64,000 nucleotides of DNA from Mesorhizobium jarvisii (GTDB lineage Bacteria > Pseudomonadota > Alphaproteobacteria > Rhizobiales > Rhizobiaceae). Under the pieces are notes generated by a model, which worked only from the letters and a program-made list of their open reading frames with translations, was not told the origin of the DNA and ran no database searches. The DNA lies in the NCBI RefSeq assembly GCF_003601985.1, contig NZ_QZXA01000002.1:124001-188000 (forward strand), in the 5' to 3' direction. Shown piece after piece: positions 1-7,781 of this stretch. The translations under genes and the position numbers were made by a program. Numbering within the stretch: position 1 is the stretch's first letter; each line of letters begins with the position of its first letter.

Positions 1-1
1 G

Positions 2-382
2 AGTTTAGGCTTGGCGCGTTCGGCCGCGCTCATCTCGATGGTCTTGGCGGCAGTTGCCGGTGGCCCGGCGACCGCGGCTGGCGTGCTGGCAGGCTCCTGG
101 GGCAATGATGTCGGCTGTGCCGGCATCAAGGCCGGTTATCAGAACAGTGATGCCTACATCCTGCTGACTGCGGAAGGCATCGAGACCTATGGCAGCGGTT
201 GCCGGTTCGAGCAGCAATTGACCCCAATGCCGGGTCCGCAATCGCTGCGCGCTACCTGTTCCGCCGAAGGCGAGGCGGGAACGACTAGCGAAACAGTTGT
301 GGTCACCAACAAGGGTGCGGATGGTTTCTTCGTCACCATTCCCGGCCTTGAGGAACTGGGGCCGCTGCAATCATGTTCGTGA
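2..382 (+). CDS. Small secreted protein, 5' end cut by the window
   Basis: The frame is open to the left edge, so the real start is probably outside the window; a TTG at 11 is the first usable codon inside it. A hydrophobic stretch ending in PATAA looks like a signal peptide, so the mature protein (about 100 residues) is probably periplasmic or secreted. It has four cysteines (in VGCAG, SGCRF, ATCSAEGE and QSCS), enough for two disulfides. The next gene encodes a clear paralogue with the same four-cysteine layout and the shared block ATC-x-AEGE. I do not recognise a named family and assign no function. Confidence 0.7.
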   Translation, partial: SLGLARSAALISMVLAAVAGGPATAAGVLAGSWGNDVGCAGIKAGYQNSDAYILLTAEGIETYGSGCRFEQQLTPMPGPQSLRATCSAEGEAGTTSETVVVTNKGADGFFVTIPGLEELGPLQSCS

Positions 383-407
383 TGTTGTGAGCATTGGGAG
401 TTGGGGG

Positions 408-791
408 ATGAGCATGCGCGGTTTCGGTTTGTCTGTTGCGATGACGCTTGTGCTGGCGGCGGGACAGGCTTCCGCGGCAAGCATTGATCTGTCGAAACCC
501 TATGGCGACAAATATGGCTGCATCAACCGCAACGGCCAGGAAGTCGCCGCCGATCAGATGCTGCTTTTGACCGACAAGGAATTGATTACCGCCGCCAGCG
601 CCTGCACGTTCACGAAGACGCAAGCGCAGGCTGACGGATCGCTGGTGGTCACGGCGACATGTGAGGCGGAAGGCGAAGAGGGACAGGCGCCGACCAATTT
701 CACCATCAAGCGCAGTGCCAAGAACGGCAAGAAGCTGACGATCGCCGATGCGGACGGCAATGTGATGGGGGAAGTCTCGCGGTGCAAATGA
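408..791 (+). CDS. Small secreted protein, paralogue of the preceding gene
   Basis: 127 residues. The ATG at 408 follows a GGGAG/GGGGG ribosome-binding site and gives a signal peptide ending near QASAA; an alternative ATG lies at 414, and the upstream extension of the frame overlaps the previous gene and is unlikely. The mature part aligns with the preceding protein: LLTDKELITAASACTF matches LLTAEGIETYGSGCRF, and ATCEAEGEEG matches ATCSAEGEAG, with all four cysteines kept. The two genes are 25 bp apart on the same strand and are probably co-transcribed tandem duplicates. The product is likely a periplasmic disulfide-bonded protein of unknown function. Confidence 0.75.
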   Translation: MSMRGFGLSVAMTLVLAAGQASAASIDLSKPYGDKYGCINRNGQEVAADQMLLLTDKELITAASACTFTKTQAQADGSLVVTATCEAEGEEGQAPTNFTIKRSAKNGKKLTIADADGNVMGEVSRCK

Positions 792-808
792 CGGCGATCC
801 CGTCGACC

Positions 809-1213
809 TCAGGCGACCAGCGCATCCAGTTCCGGCAGCAGGACGACGCTCTCCTGTTCGTTGGGGTCGGTGCGCGCAATGACGGCGGAGGACGGAGCGT
901 TGCTCAGATTGGCCGGCAGATGCGGCACGCCGGCCGGAATGTAGAAGAGGTCGCCGGCCTTGACGACGATGTGGTGCTCGAGCCGGTCGCCATACCAGGT
1001 ATGGACCTCGCCGGAGAGCACGTAGATCGCCGTTTCATGGTTCTCGTGCAGATGCGCCTTGGCGCGGGCGCCGGGCGGCATGGTGAGTACGTGCATGCAG
1101 ATGCCGGAGGAGCCGACCGACTCCGTGGCGATGCCGGCGAAATAGGTCAATCCCTGCTTGCCTTCATAAGTGCTTTCAGGGCGGATAAGATGACAAGTGG
1201 GTTTGGGCGACAT
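809..1213 (-). CDS. Cupin domain protein
   Basis: 134 residues, a single cupin barrel. Both cupin motifs are complete: GARAKAHLHENHETAIYVLSG supplies the two His of HxH and the Glu, and GDLFYIPAGVPHLPAN supplies the second-motif His, so a metal is probably bound. The start ATG at 1213 has a GGAG ribosome-binding site; a longer upstream frame has no such support and runs into the divergent ABC gene. Small cupins of this type may be isomerases, dioxygenases or sugar-phosphate or ligand-binding proteins, and the sequence does not decide between them. It is transcribed away from the ABC importer that starts at 1344 and could share its promoter region. Confidence 0.8.
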   Translation of the reverse strand: MSPKPTCHLIRPESTYEGKQGLTYFAGIATESVGSSGICMHVLTMPPGARAKAHLHENHETAIYVLSGEVHTWYGDRLEHHIVVKAGDLFYIPAGVPHLPANLSNAPSSAVIARTDPNEQESVVLLPELDALVA

Positions 1214-1343
1214 CGGGGAACTCCGGGCGTCGATTTGCGTGGAACAGGGCAAATGGGACAGGGCGAGTGGAAAACAACATCGCGATAAAAGCAATCGGAT
1301 TCCGGCCGGCGCCCCTTTGGCGGGAACAGGCAGGCAGCGGCCG

Positions 1344-2135
1344 ATGACAGGGATTTCGCCAGCCGTCGTCGCGGCAAGCAAGCTTGGCCTCACCTTCCAG
1401 ACCAATGACGGCCCCGTCCAGGCGCTGTCCAATGTCGACCTGACGATCGGCAAGGGGGAGTTCGTCTCCTTCATCGGGCCGTCCGGCTGCGGCAAGACCA
1501 CGCTGCTGCGCGTCATCGCCGATCTGGAGAAGCCGACCTCGGGCACGATCTCGGTCAACGGCATGACCGCGGAGCAGGCACGCGAGAAACGCGCCTATGG
1601 CTATGTCTTCCAGGCCGCCGCGCTGTTTCCGTGGCGCACCATCGAGCGCAATGTCGCCCTGCCGCTGGAGATCATGGGCCTGTCGAAGGCCGAGCAGGTG
1701 GAGCGCATCAAGCGCACGCTCGATCTCGTCAACCTCTCGGGCTTCGAGAAGAAGTACCCCTGGCAGCTTTCCGGCGGCATGCAGCAGCGCGCCTCGATCG
1801 CGCGAGCGCTGGCCTTCGATGCCGATCTGCTGTTGATGGACGAACCGTTCGGCGCGCTGGACGAGATCGTTCGCGACCACCTCAACGAGCAATTGCTGCA
1901 GCTGTGGGCACGCACCAACAAGACCATCTGCTTCGTCACCCACTCGATTCCGGAAGCCGTGTATCTGTCGACGCGCATCGTCGTCATGTCGCCGCGACCT
2001 GGCCGCGTCAGCGACATCATCCAATCGACGCTGCCGAAAGAGCGGCCGCTCGATATCCGCGAGACGCCCGAGTTCCTGGCGATCGCCGCGCGCGTGCGCG
2101 ATGGTTTGAGGGCAGGGCACAGCTATGATGATTGA
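1344..2135 (+). CDS. ABC importer ATP-binding subunit (nitrate/taurine/pyrimidine-precursor type)
   Basis: 263 residues. Walker A GPSGCGKTT is near residues 45-53, the Q-loop Gln near 90, the signature LSGGMQQR at 142-149, Walker B LLLMDEP at 162-168 and the switch His near 200. This places it in the SsuB/TauB/ThiZ-like group that energises uptake of small organic anions or heterocycles. It is the first of four consecutive genes for one importer, with 13 bp to the first permease. The ATG at 1344 was chosen because it starts just before the conserved domain; the frame runs further upstream without a convincing start. Substrate: see the binding protein at 4220. Confidence 0.88.
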   Translation: MTGISPAVVAASKLGLTFQTNDGPVQALSNVDLTIGKGEFVSFIGPSGCGKTTLLRVIADLEKPTSGTISVNGMTAEQAREKRAYGYVFQAAALFPWRTIERNVALPLEIMGLSKAEQVERIKRTLDLVNLSGFEKKYPWQLSGGMQQRASIARALAFDADLLLMDEPFGALDEIVRDHLNEQLLQLWARTNKTICFVTHSIPEAVYLSTRIVVMSPRPGRVSDIIQSTLPKERPLDIRETPEFLAIAARVRDGLRAGHSYDD

Positions 2136-2148
2136 GGCGAAGCGCTAG

Positions 2149-3027
2149 ATGGATAGCTTCCGCGACAAGCTCGTCCCCGTGACCTCGATCCTCGCCGGCG
2201 TGGTCGTGCTCTGGTACGTCTTCGCCGTCATCCTCAACGCGCCGTTCCAGCGCGATCTCGACACCCGGGCCAACGAAACGCCCGGCACCGTCGAATTCAT
2301 CGGCAAGACACTGGCGCAGCCGAAGCCGACGCTGCCGGCGCCGCATCAGGTGGCGGTGAACTTCTTCGAGAACACATTTCTGCGGCCCATCACCTCTAGC
2401 CGCAGCCTCGTCTACAATGCCTGGGTGACGCTGTCGTCGACGCTGCTCGGCTTTGCCTTCGGCACGGCGCTCGGCATCATCATCGCCGTCGGCATCGTGC
2501 ATGTGGCGACGCTCGACCGCAGCCTGATGCCGTGGATCATCGCCTCGCAGACGATTCCGATCCTGGCGGTGGCGCCGATGATCATTGTGGTGTTGGCGGC
2601 GATCGGCGTCACCGGGCTGATCCCGAAGGCGATGATCTCGACCTATCTGTCGTTCTTCCCGGTGACGGTTGGCATGGTGAAGGGGCTGCGCTCGCCGGAA
2701 ATCATGCATCTCGACCTGATGCACACCTACAATGCCAGCCCCTCGCAGACCTTCTGGAAGCTGCGCGTGCCGGCCTCGGTACCGTTCCTGTTCACCTCTA
2801 TGAAGGTGGCGGTGGCCGCGAGCCTGGTCGGTGCTATCGTCGGCGAACTGCCGACCGGTGCGGTCGCCGGCATCGGTGCCAAGCTGCTTGCCGGTGCCTA
2901 TTACAGCCAGTCCATCGACATCTGGTCGGCTCTGGTCGCGGGTTCCATCGTGGCGGCACTGCTGGTCATGGTGGTCGGCATGGCCGGGCGCATCGTCGAT
3001 CGCGCCATGGGCGGGAGGCCGGCATGA
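2149..3027 (+). CDS. ABC importer permease 1 (BPD_transp_1 type)
   Basis: 292 residues with an N-terminal membrane anchor, a periplasmic stretch rich in Pro and charged residues (about 35-80), then a cluster of hydrophobic helices typical of binding-protein-dependent permeases. The cytoplasmic coupling loop is visible as a block around SPEIMHLDLMHTYNASPSQTF followed by WKLRVPASVP, which matches the EAA-loop pattern of SsuC/ThiX-like permeases. Its last codons overlap the start of permease 2 (ATGA at 3024-3027), so the two are probably translated together and form a heterodimeric channel with the ATPase encoded just upstream. Confidence 0.85.
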   Translation: MDSFRDKLVPVTSILAGVVVLWYVFAVILNAPFQRDLDTRANETPGTVEFIGKTLAQPKPTLPAPHQVAVNFFENTFLRPITSSRSLVYNAWVTLSSTLLGFAFGTALGIIIAVGIVHVATLDRSLMPWIIASQTIPILAVAPMIIVVLAAIGVTGLIPKAMISTYLSFFPVTVGMVKGLRSPEIMHLDLMHTYNASPSQTFWKLRVPASVPFLFTSMKVAVAASLVGAIVGELPTGAVAGIGAKLLAGAYYSQSIDIWSALVAGSIVAALLVMVVGMAGRIVDRAMGGRPA

Positions 3028-4178
3028 ACTGGCTGAAACCCTCCTGGCAAGCCGTGCTGGCGATCGTGCTGTGCGTGATCGCAATCGCGCTCGGCGCGAT
3101 GTCAAAGCCGGAAGCGGCAGCGCTCGCGGACCCGACCGCCAGCATCAACTATCCCTATCTCGGAACCAAGGGCTTGATGCTCGGCCTGGTGATCGTGGCG
3201 GCGCTGGTCTCGATGGTCAGGATTCCATCGGTTGCGGAGGCCGGCGTGCTGTTTGTCTGCGCCCATCTCGTTGCCTGGCTGCTGATCTCGGGCATTGCGG
3301 GGTTCGAAGGCACGGCATTGGCGCCGTACTTCCTGCTGCTCACGGCCGCCTGGCTGCTTGGCTGGCGCTGCGTGGCGGTGCTGTCGGGGCTTCGCCCGAT
3401 GGCGGGCTCGGCCCGCAACGCGCTGCGCCTGATCATCCCCGCCATCTTCGGAGCCTGGATCCTGATCATCTGGGAAGCGGTGACGCGCGGCGCCGGCATT
3501 CCCTTCATCCTGTTGCCGCCGCCAAGCGCCATCGGCGCGCGCATTGCCGGTTCGCTGCCGGTGCTCGGCGCCGATGTGCGGCAGACCATCTTCAAGGCGG
3601 TGATCTTCGGCTATGTCGTCGGCAGCGGCGCCGGCTTCATCACCGCCATCCTCGCCGACCGCGTGCCTTTCCTGCGGCGTGGGCTTTTGCCGATCGGCAA
3701 CATGGTCTCGGCGCTGCCGATCATCGGCGTGGCGCCCATCATGGTCATGTGGTTCGGCTTCGACTGGCAGTCCAAGGCGGCGGTCGTCATCATCATGACG
3801 TTCTTCCCGATGCTGGTGAACACGGTCGCCGGGCTCGCCGCATCAGGCCATATGGAGCGCGACCTGATGCGCACCTATGCATCGGGCTACTGGCCGACGC
3901 TGATCAAGCTCAGGCTGCCGGCCGCCGCCCCCTTCATCTTCAACGCGCTGAAGATCAACTCGACGCTGGCGCTGATCGGCGCCATCGTCGCCGAGTTCTT
4001 CGGCACGCCCGTCGTCGGCATGGGCTTCCGCATCTCGACCGAGGTCGGGCGGATGAACATCGACATGGTCTGGGCCGAAATCGCAGTTGCAGCACTTGCG
4101 GGTTCGGTCTTTTATGGCGTGGTCGCTCTTGTCGAAAGAGCCGTCACGTTTTGGCATCCCTCTGTCCGTGGTGGATAG
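3024..4178 (+). CDS. ABC importer permease 2, long form with extra N-terminal helices
   Basis: 384 residues, about 90 more than permease 1. The C-terminal two thirds is a standard permease domain, with the coupling loop HMERDLMRTYASGYWPTLI followed by KLRLPAAAPF. The first 120-130 residues add about four hydrophobic segments (for example around residues 8-25, 48-65, 70-90 and 98-115), which is unusual for this family. The start ATG overlaps the stop of permease 1 and has a GGGAGG site in front. The extra helices may regulate the transporter or help it assemble; that is inference. Confidence 0.85.
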   Translation: MNWLKPSWQAVLAIVLCVIAIALGAMSKPEAAALADPTASINYPYLGTKGLMLGLVIVAALVSMVRIPSVAEAGVLFVCAHLVAWLLISGIAGFEGTALAPYFLLLTAAWLLGWRCVAVLSGLRPMAGSARNALRLIIPAIFGAWILIIWEAVTRGAGIPFILLPPPSAIGARIAGSLPVLGADVRQTIFKAVIFGYVVGSGAGFITAILADRVPFLRRGLLPIGNMVSALPIIGVAPIMVMWFGFDWQSKAAVVIIMTFFPMLVNTVAGLAASGHMERDLMRTYASGYWPTLIKLRLPAAAPFIFNALKINSTLALIGAIVAEFFGTPVVGMGFRISTEVGRMNIDMVWAEIAVAALAGSVFYGVVALVERAVTFWHPSVRGG

Positions 4179-4219
4179 GGGCGGTGGGTTTAAGGGTGCT
4201 AACTTCAGAGGGTAAAAAC

Positions 4220-5191
4220 ATGAAAAGACTTGTCATTCCAGTTCTGGCCGGCGCGATGTCGCTCGCCGCCTTCCAGGCAATGGCCGCCGACAAGGTGACG
4301 TTGCAGCTGAAATGGGTCACGCAGGCCCAGTTTGCCGGCTACTATGTCGCCAAGGCCAAGGGTTTCTATGAAGCAGAAGGCCTCGACGTCGACATCAAGC
4401 CCGGCGGTCCCGACATCGCCCCCGAGCAGGTGATCGCCGGTGGCGGCGCCGATGTCATCGTCGACTGGATGGGCGGCGCGCTCGCCGCGCGCGAAAAGGG
4501 CGTGCCGCTGGTCAACATCGCCCAGCCGTTCAAGAAGGCCGGCATGGAACTGGTCTGCCCGAAGGACGGCCCGATCAAGACCGAAGCCGATTTCAAGGGG
4601 CATACGCTGGGCGTCTGGTTCTTCGGCAACGAATATCCGTTCTACGCCTGGATGAACAAGCTTGGCCTCAAGACCGATGGCGGCAAGGACGGTGTCACCG
4701 TGCTCAAGCAGAGCTTTGACGTGCAGCCGCTGATCCAGAAGCAGGCCGATTGCATCTCGGTCATGACCTACAACGAGTACTGGCAGCTGATCGACGCCGG
4801 CTACAAGCCGGAACAGCTCACCGTGTTCAACTACTCGGCGATGGGCAACGACCTGCTCGAGGACGGGCTCTATGCGTCGGAAGACAAGCTCAAGGATCCG
4901 GCCTTCGCCGACAAGATGGTGCGTTTCGTGCGCGCCTCGATGAAGGGCTGGAAATACGCCGTCGACAACAATGACGAAGCGGCAGGCATCGTCATGGATG
5001 GCGGCGGCCAGGACGAGAACCACCAGAAACGCATGATGAGCGAAGTCGCCAAGCTGATCGACAATGCCGACGGCAAGCTCGATCCGGCGACCTATGAGCG
5101 CACCGCCAAGGCGCTGCTCGACCAGAAGATCATCACCAAGGAGCCGAAAGGCGCCTACACCACCGCGATCACCGACAAGGCGATCAAGTAA
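4220..5191 (+). CDS. NMT1/THI5-like periplasmic substrate-binding protein
   Basis: 323 residues. A signal peptide ends at QAMAA. The mature N-terminus LQLKWVTQAQFAGYYVAKAK is the hallmark of the NMT1/THI5-like binding proteins (ThiY, RibY and relatives), which bind pyrimidines such as HMP precursors, riboflavin or similar heterocycles. The start at 4220 has an AGAGGG site. It is the last gene of the importer operon, 41 bp after permease 2. No thiamine, riboflavin or pyrimidine enzyme gene adjoins it and I saw no TPP riboswitch signature upstream, so the substrate remains open. Confidence 0.85.
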   Translation: MKRLVIPVLAGAMSLAAFQAMAADKVTLQLKWVTQAQFAGYYVAKAKGFYEAEGLDVDIKPGGPDIAPEQVIAGGGADVIVDWMGGALAAREKGVPLVNIAQPFKKAGMELVCPKDGPIKTEADFKGHTLGVWFFGNEYPFYAWMNKLGLKTDGGKDGVTVLKQSFDVQPLIQKQADCISVMTYNEYWQLIDAGYKPEQLTVFNYSAMGNDLLEDGLYASEDKLKDPAFADKMVRFVRASMKGWKYAVDNNDEAAGIVMDGGGQDENHQKRMMSEVAKLIDNADGKLDPATYERTAKALLDQKIITKEPKGAYTTAITDKAIK

Positions 5192-5199
5192 CCCTACCG

Positions 5200-5226
5200 G
5201 AGCGTGATCCCGAAAAGATCATGCTC
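5200..5226. repeat. Hairpin after the importer operon, resembling a dispersed rhizobial repeat
   Basis: Arms GAGCGTGATC (5200-5209) and GATCATGCTC (5217-5226) pair over 10 bp with one G-T wobble, around the 7-nt loop CCGAAAA. It lies 8 bp after the binding-protein stop and just before the end of the convergent lrp gene. There is no U-tract. The wording (agcgtgatcccgaaaag...) resembles short palindromic repeats seen between many rhizobial genes. It may protect 3' ends or slow transcription. Confidence 0.5.
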
Positions 5227-5261
5227 AAACGACAAGATGGAGCGGCGCCCCTGGCCAGATG

Positions 5262-5720
5262 TCAGAGGCGCCGTTCCTTTATGGTGTTCATGACGAAGCT
5301 GGTCTCGATCGAGGCGACGCATTTCAGTCGTGCGATCTTCTCCTTGATGAAGCGCTCGTATTGTTCGAGGCTTCCGGTCACCACTTTCAGCACATAGTCG
5401 CGCGAACCGGTGACGAGGTGGCACTCCAGCACCTCTTCCCAGCCGCGGATCGCGTCCTCGAACATGACGATCTCGTCCTCGTTCTGCCGGCTGAGCCGGA
5501 TTGTGGCGATGGCGACCATGCTCCAGCCGAAGGCGGCGGGATCGACCAGCGTGGTGTAACCCTTGATCACACCCGTCTCCTCCAGCCGCCGCACGCGCCT
5601 GAGACAAGGTGACGGCGACAGGCCGATGCGCTCGGCGAGCTCGTTGTTGGTGATGCGGGCGTCATCACGCAGTTCGCGCAGAATCCTGAGGTCAAAATCG
5701 TCGGCTATCTTCTGCTGCAT
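5262..5720 (-). CDS. Lrp/AsnC family transcriptional regulator
   Basis: 152 residues. The N-terminal winged helix-turn-helix reads DFDLRILRELRDDARITNNE followed by LAERIGLSPSPCLRRVRRLE, the diagnostic Lrp/AsnC sequence. The rest is the RAM ligand-binding and oligomerisation domain (VTGSRDYVLKVV block). It is divergent from the PLP enzyme at 5844, with 123 bp between starts. This is the classic layout for a local Lrp regulator controlling an adjacent amino-acid catabolic gene, here probably in response to a sulfur amino acid. A 12-bp palindrome lies in the shared region (5789-5800). Confidence 0.92.
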   Translation of the reverse strand: MQQKIADDFDLRILRELRDDARITNNELAERIGLSPSPCLRRVRRLEETGVIKGYTTLVDPAAFGWSMVAIATIRLSRQNEDEIVMFEDAIRGWEEVLECHLVTGSRDYVLKVVTGSLEQYERFIKEKIARLKCVASIETSFVMNTIKERRL

Positions 5721-5788
5721 TTTTTATCACTCGGGGCAATTTCTTGCCGGCAAGCAGCCATGTACGGCCGAAAATAGCAAGGACTGGC

Positions 5789-5800
5789 CGATCTAGATCG
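5789..5800. promoter_or_regulatory. 12-bp perfect palindrome between lrp and the PLP-enzyme gene
   Basis: CGATCTAGATCG is a perfect palindrome 44 bp upstream of the PLP-enzyme start and 69 bp upstream of the lrp start, embedded in AT-richer sequence. Lrp-type regulators bind loosely palindromic sites of about 15 bp in such positions, so it is a candidate operator. A palindrome of this length can also occur by chance. Confidence 0.35.
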
Positions 5801-5843
5801 CATAAATTGCGGCGGGATATCTCTCAAAAAAGCAGGAAAAGCC

Positions 5844-7127
5844 ATGACCGCGCCACGCCCGTCGAAAACCCATATCGGCAACCACAAGCTCCATCCGGAG
5901 ACGCTGATGCTGAGCTATGGCTTCGATCCGCAGCTTTCGGAAGGCGCGGTCAAGCCGCCAGTGTTCCTGACCTCGACCTTCGTGTTCAAATCGGCGGAAG
6001 AGGGGCGCGACTTCTTCGACTACACGTCCGGCCGCAAGGAACCGCCGAGCGGCACGGCATCGGGTCTCGTCTATTCGCGCTTCAACCATCCCAACAGCGA
6101 GATCGTCGAGGACCGGCTGGCGATCTATGAGGGCACGGACGCCTGCATCCTGTTTTCGTCCGGCATGTCGGCGATCGCAACGACACTCCTGGCCTATGCC
6201 CGTCCGGGCGACGTCATCCTGCATTCGCAGCCGCTCTATGGCGGCACCGAGACGCTGCTGACGCGCACGCTGTCCGGCTTCGGCATCGGCGCTGTCGGCT
6301 TCGCCGACGGTGTCGACGAGAAGGCGGTTCGGGCAGCCGCCGATGCCGCGGTGGCGAAGGGGCGCGTTTCCGTCATCCTGATCGAGACGCCGTCGAACCC
6401 GACCAACAGCCTGGTCGATATCGCGCTGATGCGGACGATCGCTGATGAGATTGGTGCGGGCCAAGGGTCAACACCGATCATCGTCTGCGACAACACGCTG
6501 CTCGGCCCGGTGTTCCAGCGGCCGATCGAGCACGGCGCCGATGTCTCCGTCTATTCGCTGACCAAATATGTCGGGGGCCATTCCGACCTCATCGCGGGCG
6601 CGGCCATGGGCAGCAAGGCCGTCACCAAGCCGATCAAGGCGCTGCGCGGCGCGATCGGCACGCAGCTCGACCCGCATTCCTGCTGGATGCTCGGCCGTTC
6701 GCTGGAGACGCTGTCGATCCGCATGGAGCGGGCCAACGACAATGCGCGCCTGGTGGCCGAATTCCTGCGCGATCATGCCAAGGTCGAGAAGGTGCATTAT
6801 CTGCCGTTCCTGGGCGAGGATACGCCGGCGGGGCGCGCCTATGTGAGGCAATGCAGCGGCGCCGGCTCGACATTCTCCTTCGACATCAAAGGCGGAGAGA
6901 AGGCGGCTTTCGCATTTCTCAACGCCCTCCAGATCTTCAAGCTGGCGGTAAGTCTCGGCGGCACCGAGTCGCTCGCCAGCCATCCGGCGGCCATGACCCA
7001 TTCCGGCATTCCATTCGACGTTCGCCAGCGCATCGGGGTGCTGGAGACCACGGTCAGGCTGTCGATCGGTGTCGAGCATCCGGACGATCTGATCGCGGAC
7101 CTGACGCAGGCGCTGGCGTCGGCCTGA
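5844..7127 (+). CDS. Cystathionine gamma-synthase family PLP enzyme (gamma-lyase/methionine lyase-like)
   Basis: 427 residues, Cys/Met-metabolism PLP family, fold type I. The PLP lysine is K241 in [14 protein letters not shown]; the cofactor-binding block [14 protein letters not shown] lies near residues 105-118 and the substrate-site block ETPSNPTN near 181-188. The start has a GGA-containing site. The family includes cystathionine gamma-synthase, cystathionine and methionine gamma-lyases and O-acetylhomoserine sulfhydrylase; sequence reading alone does not separate them. The divergent Lrp regulator favours a catabolic lyase over a biosynthetic synthase. A terminator-like hairpin follows. 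A second, shorter family member is encoded at 46878-47993. Confidence 0.85.
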   Translation: MTAPRPSKTHIGNHKLHPETLMLSYGFDPQLSEGAVKPPVFLTSTFVFKSAEEGRDFFDYTSGRKEPPSGTASGLVYSRFNHPNSEIVEDRLAIYEGTDACILFSSGMSAIATTLLAYARPGDVILHSQPLYGGTETLLTRTLSGFGIGAVGFADGVDEKAVRAAADAAVAKGRVSVILIETPSNPTNSLVDIALMRTIADEIGAGQGSTPIIVCDNTLLGPVFQRPIEHGADVSVYSLTKYVGGHSDLIAGAAMGSKAVTKPIKALRGAIGTQLDPHSCWMLGRSLETLSIRMERANDNARLVAEFLRDHAKVEKVHYLPFLGEDTPAGRAYVRQCSGAGSTFSFDIKGGEKAAFAFLNALQIFKLAVSLGGTESLASHPAAMTHSGIPFDVRQRIGVLETTVRLSIGVEHPDDLIADLTQALASA

Positions 7128-7147
7128 AGCTTGCTCTTTGGAAACTA

Positions 7148-7179
7148 CAAAGGGGCGAGCGATCGTCCCCTTTGCTTTT
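7148..7179 (+). terminator. Intrinsic terminator after the PLP-enzyme gene
   Basis: CAAAGGGG (7148-7155) plus CGA pairs with TCG and CCCCTTTG (7167-7174), with one bulged T and loop GCGA, followed by CTTTT. It lies 20 bp after the stop and is a good rho-independent terminator candidate. Confidence 0.7.
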
Positions 7180-7289
7180 CCTGGTAACAAAAACGTGTGC
7201 GGGGAAACATTGCGCGCTCCAGCCGTTGCGTTGAAGCATGCGCGCGTCGGGGGACCGTGACCCATGCGACAGCCAATCGGAGGTTTTTC

Positions 7290-7733
7290 ATGCGCACATA
7301 TTCTTTCCTGCCGGTGTTTTCGGCTCTTGCCGTTTCGACCGCCTTCCTGCTCGCTTCGCCAGCAATGGCCGAGGTGGTGAAGTACAAGGCAACGCTCGAT
7401 GGCGGCCAGCAGAACCCGCCCGTCACCACCAAGGGCAAAGGCACCGCCACGCTCACCTTCGACACCACCAAGAAGAAACTCAGCTGGAACGTCAAATATT
7501 CCGGCCTCAGCGGACCGGCGACGGCAGCGCATATTCACGGCCCGGCGGCGATGGGTGCGAATGCCGCTCCGGTCATCCCGTTCAAAGGCAAGCTCAAGAG
7601 CCCGATCAAGGGGTCGGCAACGCTGACGGATGCGCAGGCCGCCGACCTGGCGGCCGGCAATTATTATGTCAATGTCCATACCGCCGCCAACAAGGACGGC
7701 GAGATCCGCGGCCAGATCGAGGCGGCGAAATAA
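7290..7733 (+). CDS. CHRD domain secreted protein
   Basis: 147 residues. A signal peptide ends at SPAMA. The mature protein is a single CHRD domain: KATLDGGQQNPPVTTKGKGT, then AAHIHGPA, then YYVNVHTAANKDGEIRGQI. CHRD domains are named after chordin and are found in secreted bacterial proteins, and the His/Asp pattern of AHIHGPA and NVHTAANKDGEIRG suggests metal binding. The start has a strong GGAGG site at correct spacing. It is a single-gene unit with a terminator on each side. A structural or metal-binding role outside the inner membrane is likely; no enzymatic function is known for the family. Confidence 0.88.
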   Translation: MRTYSFLPVFSALAVSTAFLLASPAMAEVVKYKATLDGGQQNPPVTTKGKGTATLTFDTTKKKLSWNVKYSGLSGPATAAHIHGPAAMGANAAPVIPFKGKLKSPIKGSATLTDAQAADLAAGNYYVNVHTAANKDGEIRGQIEAAK

Positions 7734-7745
7734 CGGAAACCGCTT

Positions 7746-7774
7746 AAAAAAGGGGCGGGCGACCGCCCCTTTTT
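7746..7774. terminator. Bidirectional intrinsic terminator between convergent genes
   Basis: GGGGCGG (7752-7758), loop GCGA, CCGCCCC (7763-7769), flanked by six A on the left and five T on the right. The symmetry gives a U-tract on both strands, fitting termination of the CHRD gene (plus) and of the ThDP-enzyme operon (minus, stop at 7782). Confidence 0.85.
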
Positions 7775-7781
7775 GTTTGGA

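Noticed and set aside
1214..1343. A thiamine (TPP) or FMN riboswitch ahead of the NMT1/THI5-like importer
   Set aside because: I looked for the CUGAGA and other conserved THI-box or RFN elements and found none. A covariance-model search would settle it.
1214..1564. Upstream extension of the cupin frame into the ABC ATPase gene
   Set aside because: It overlaps the ATPase coding region on the other strand; the ATG at 1213 has a ribosome-binding site and starts just before the cupin domain.
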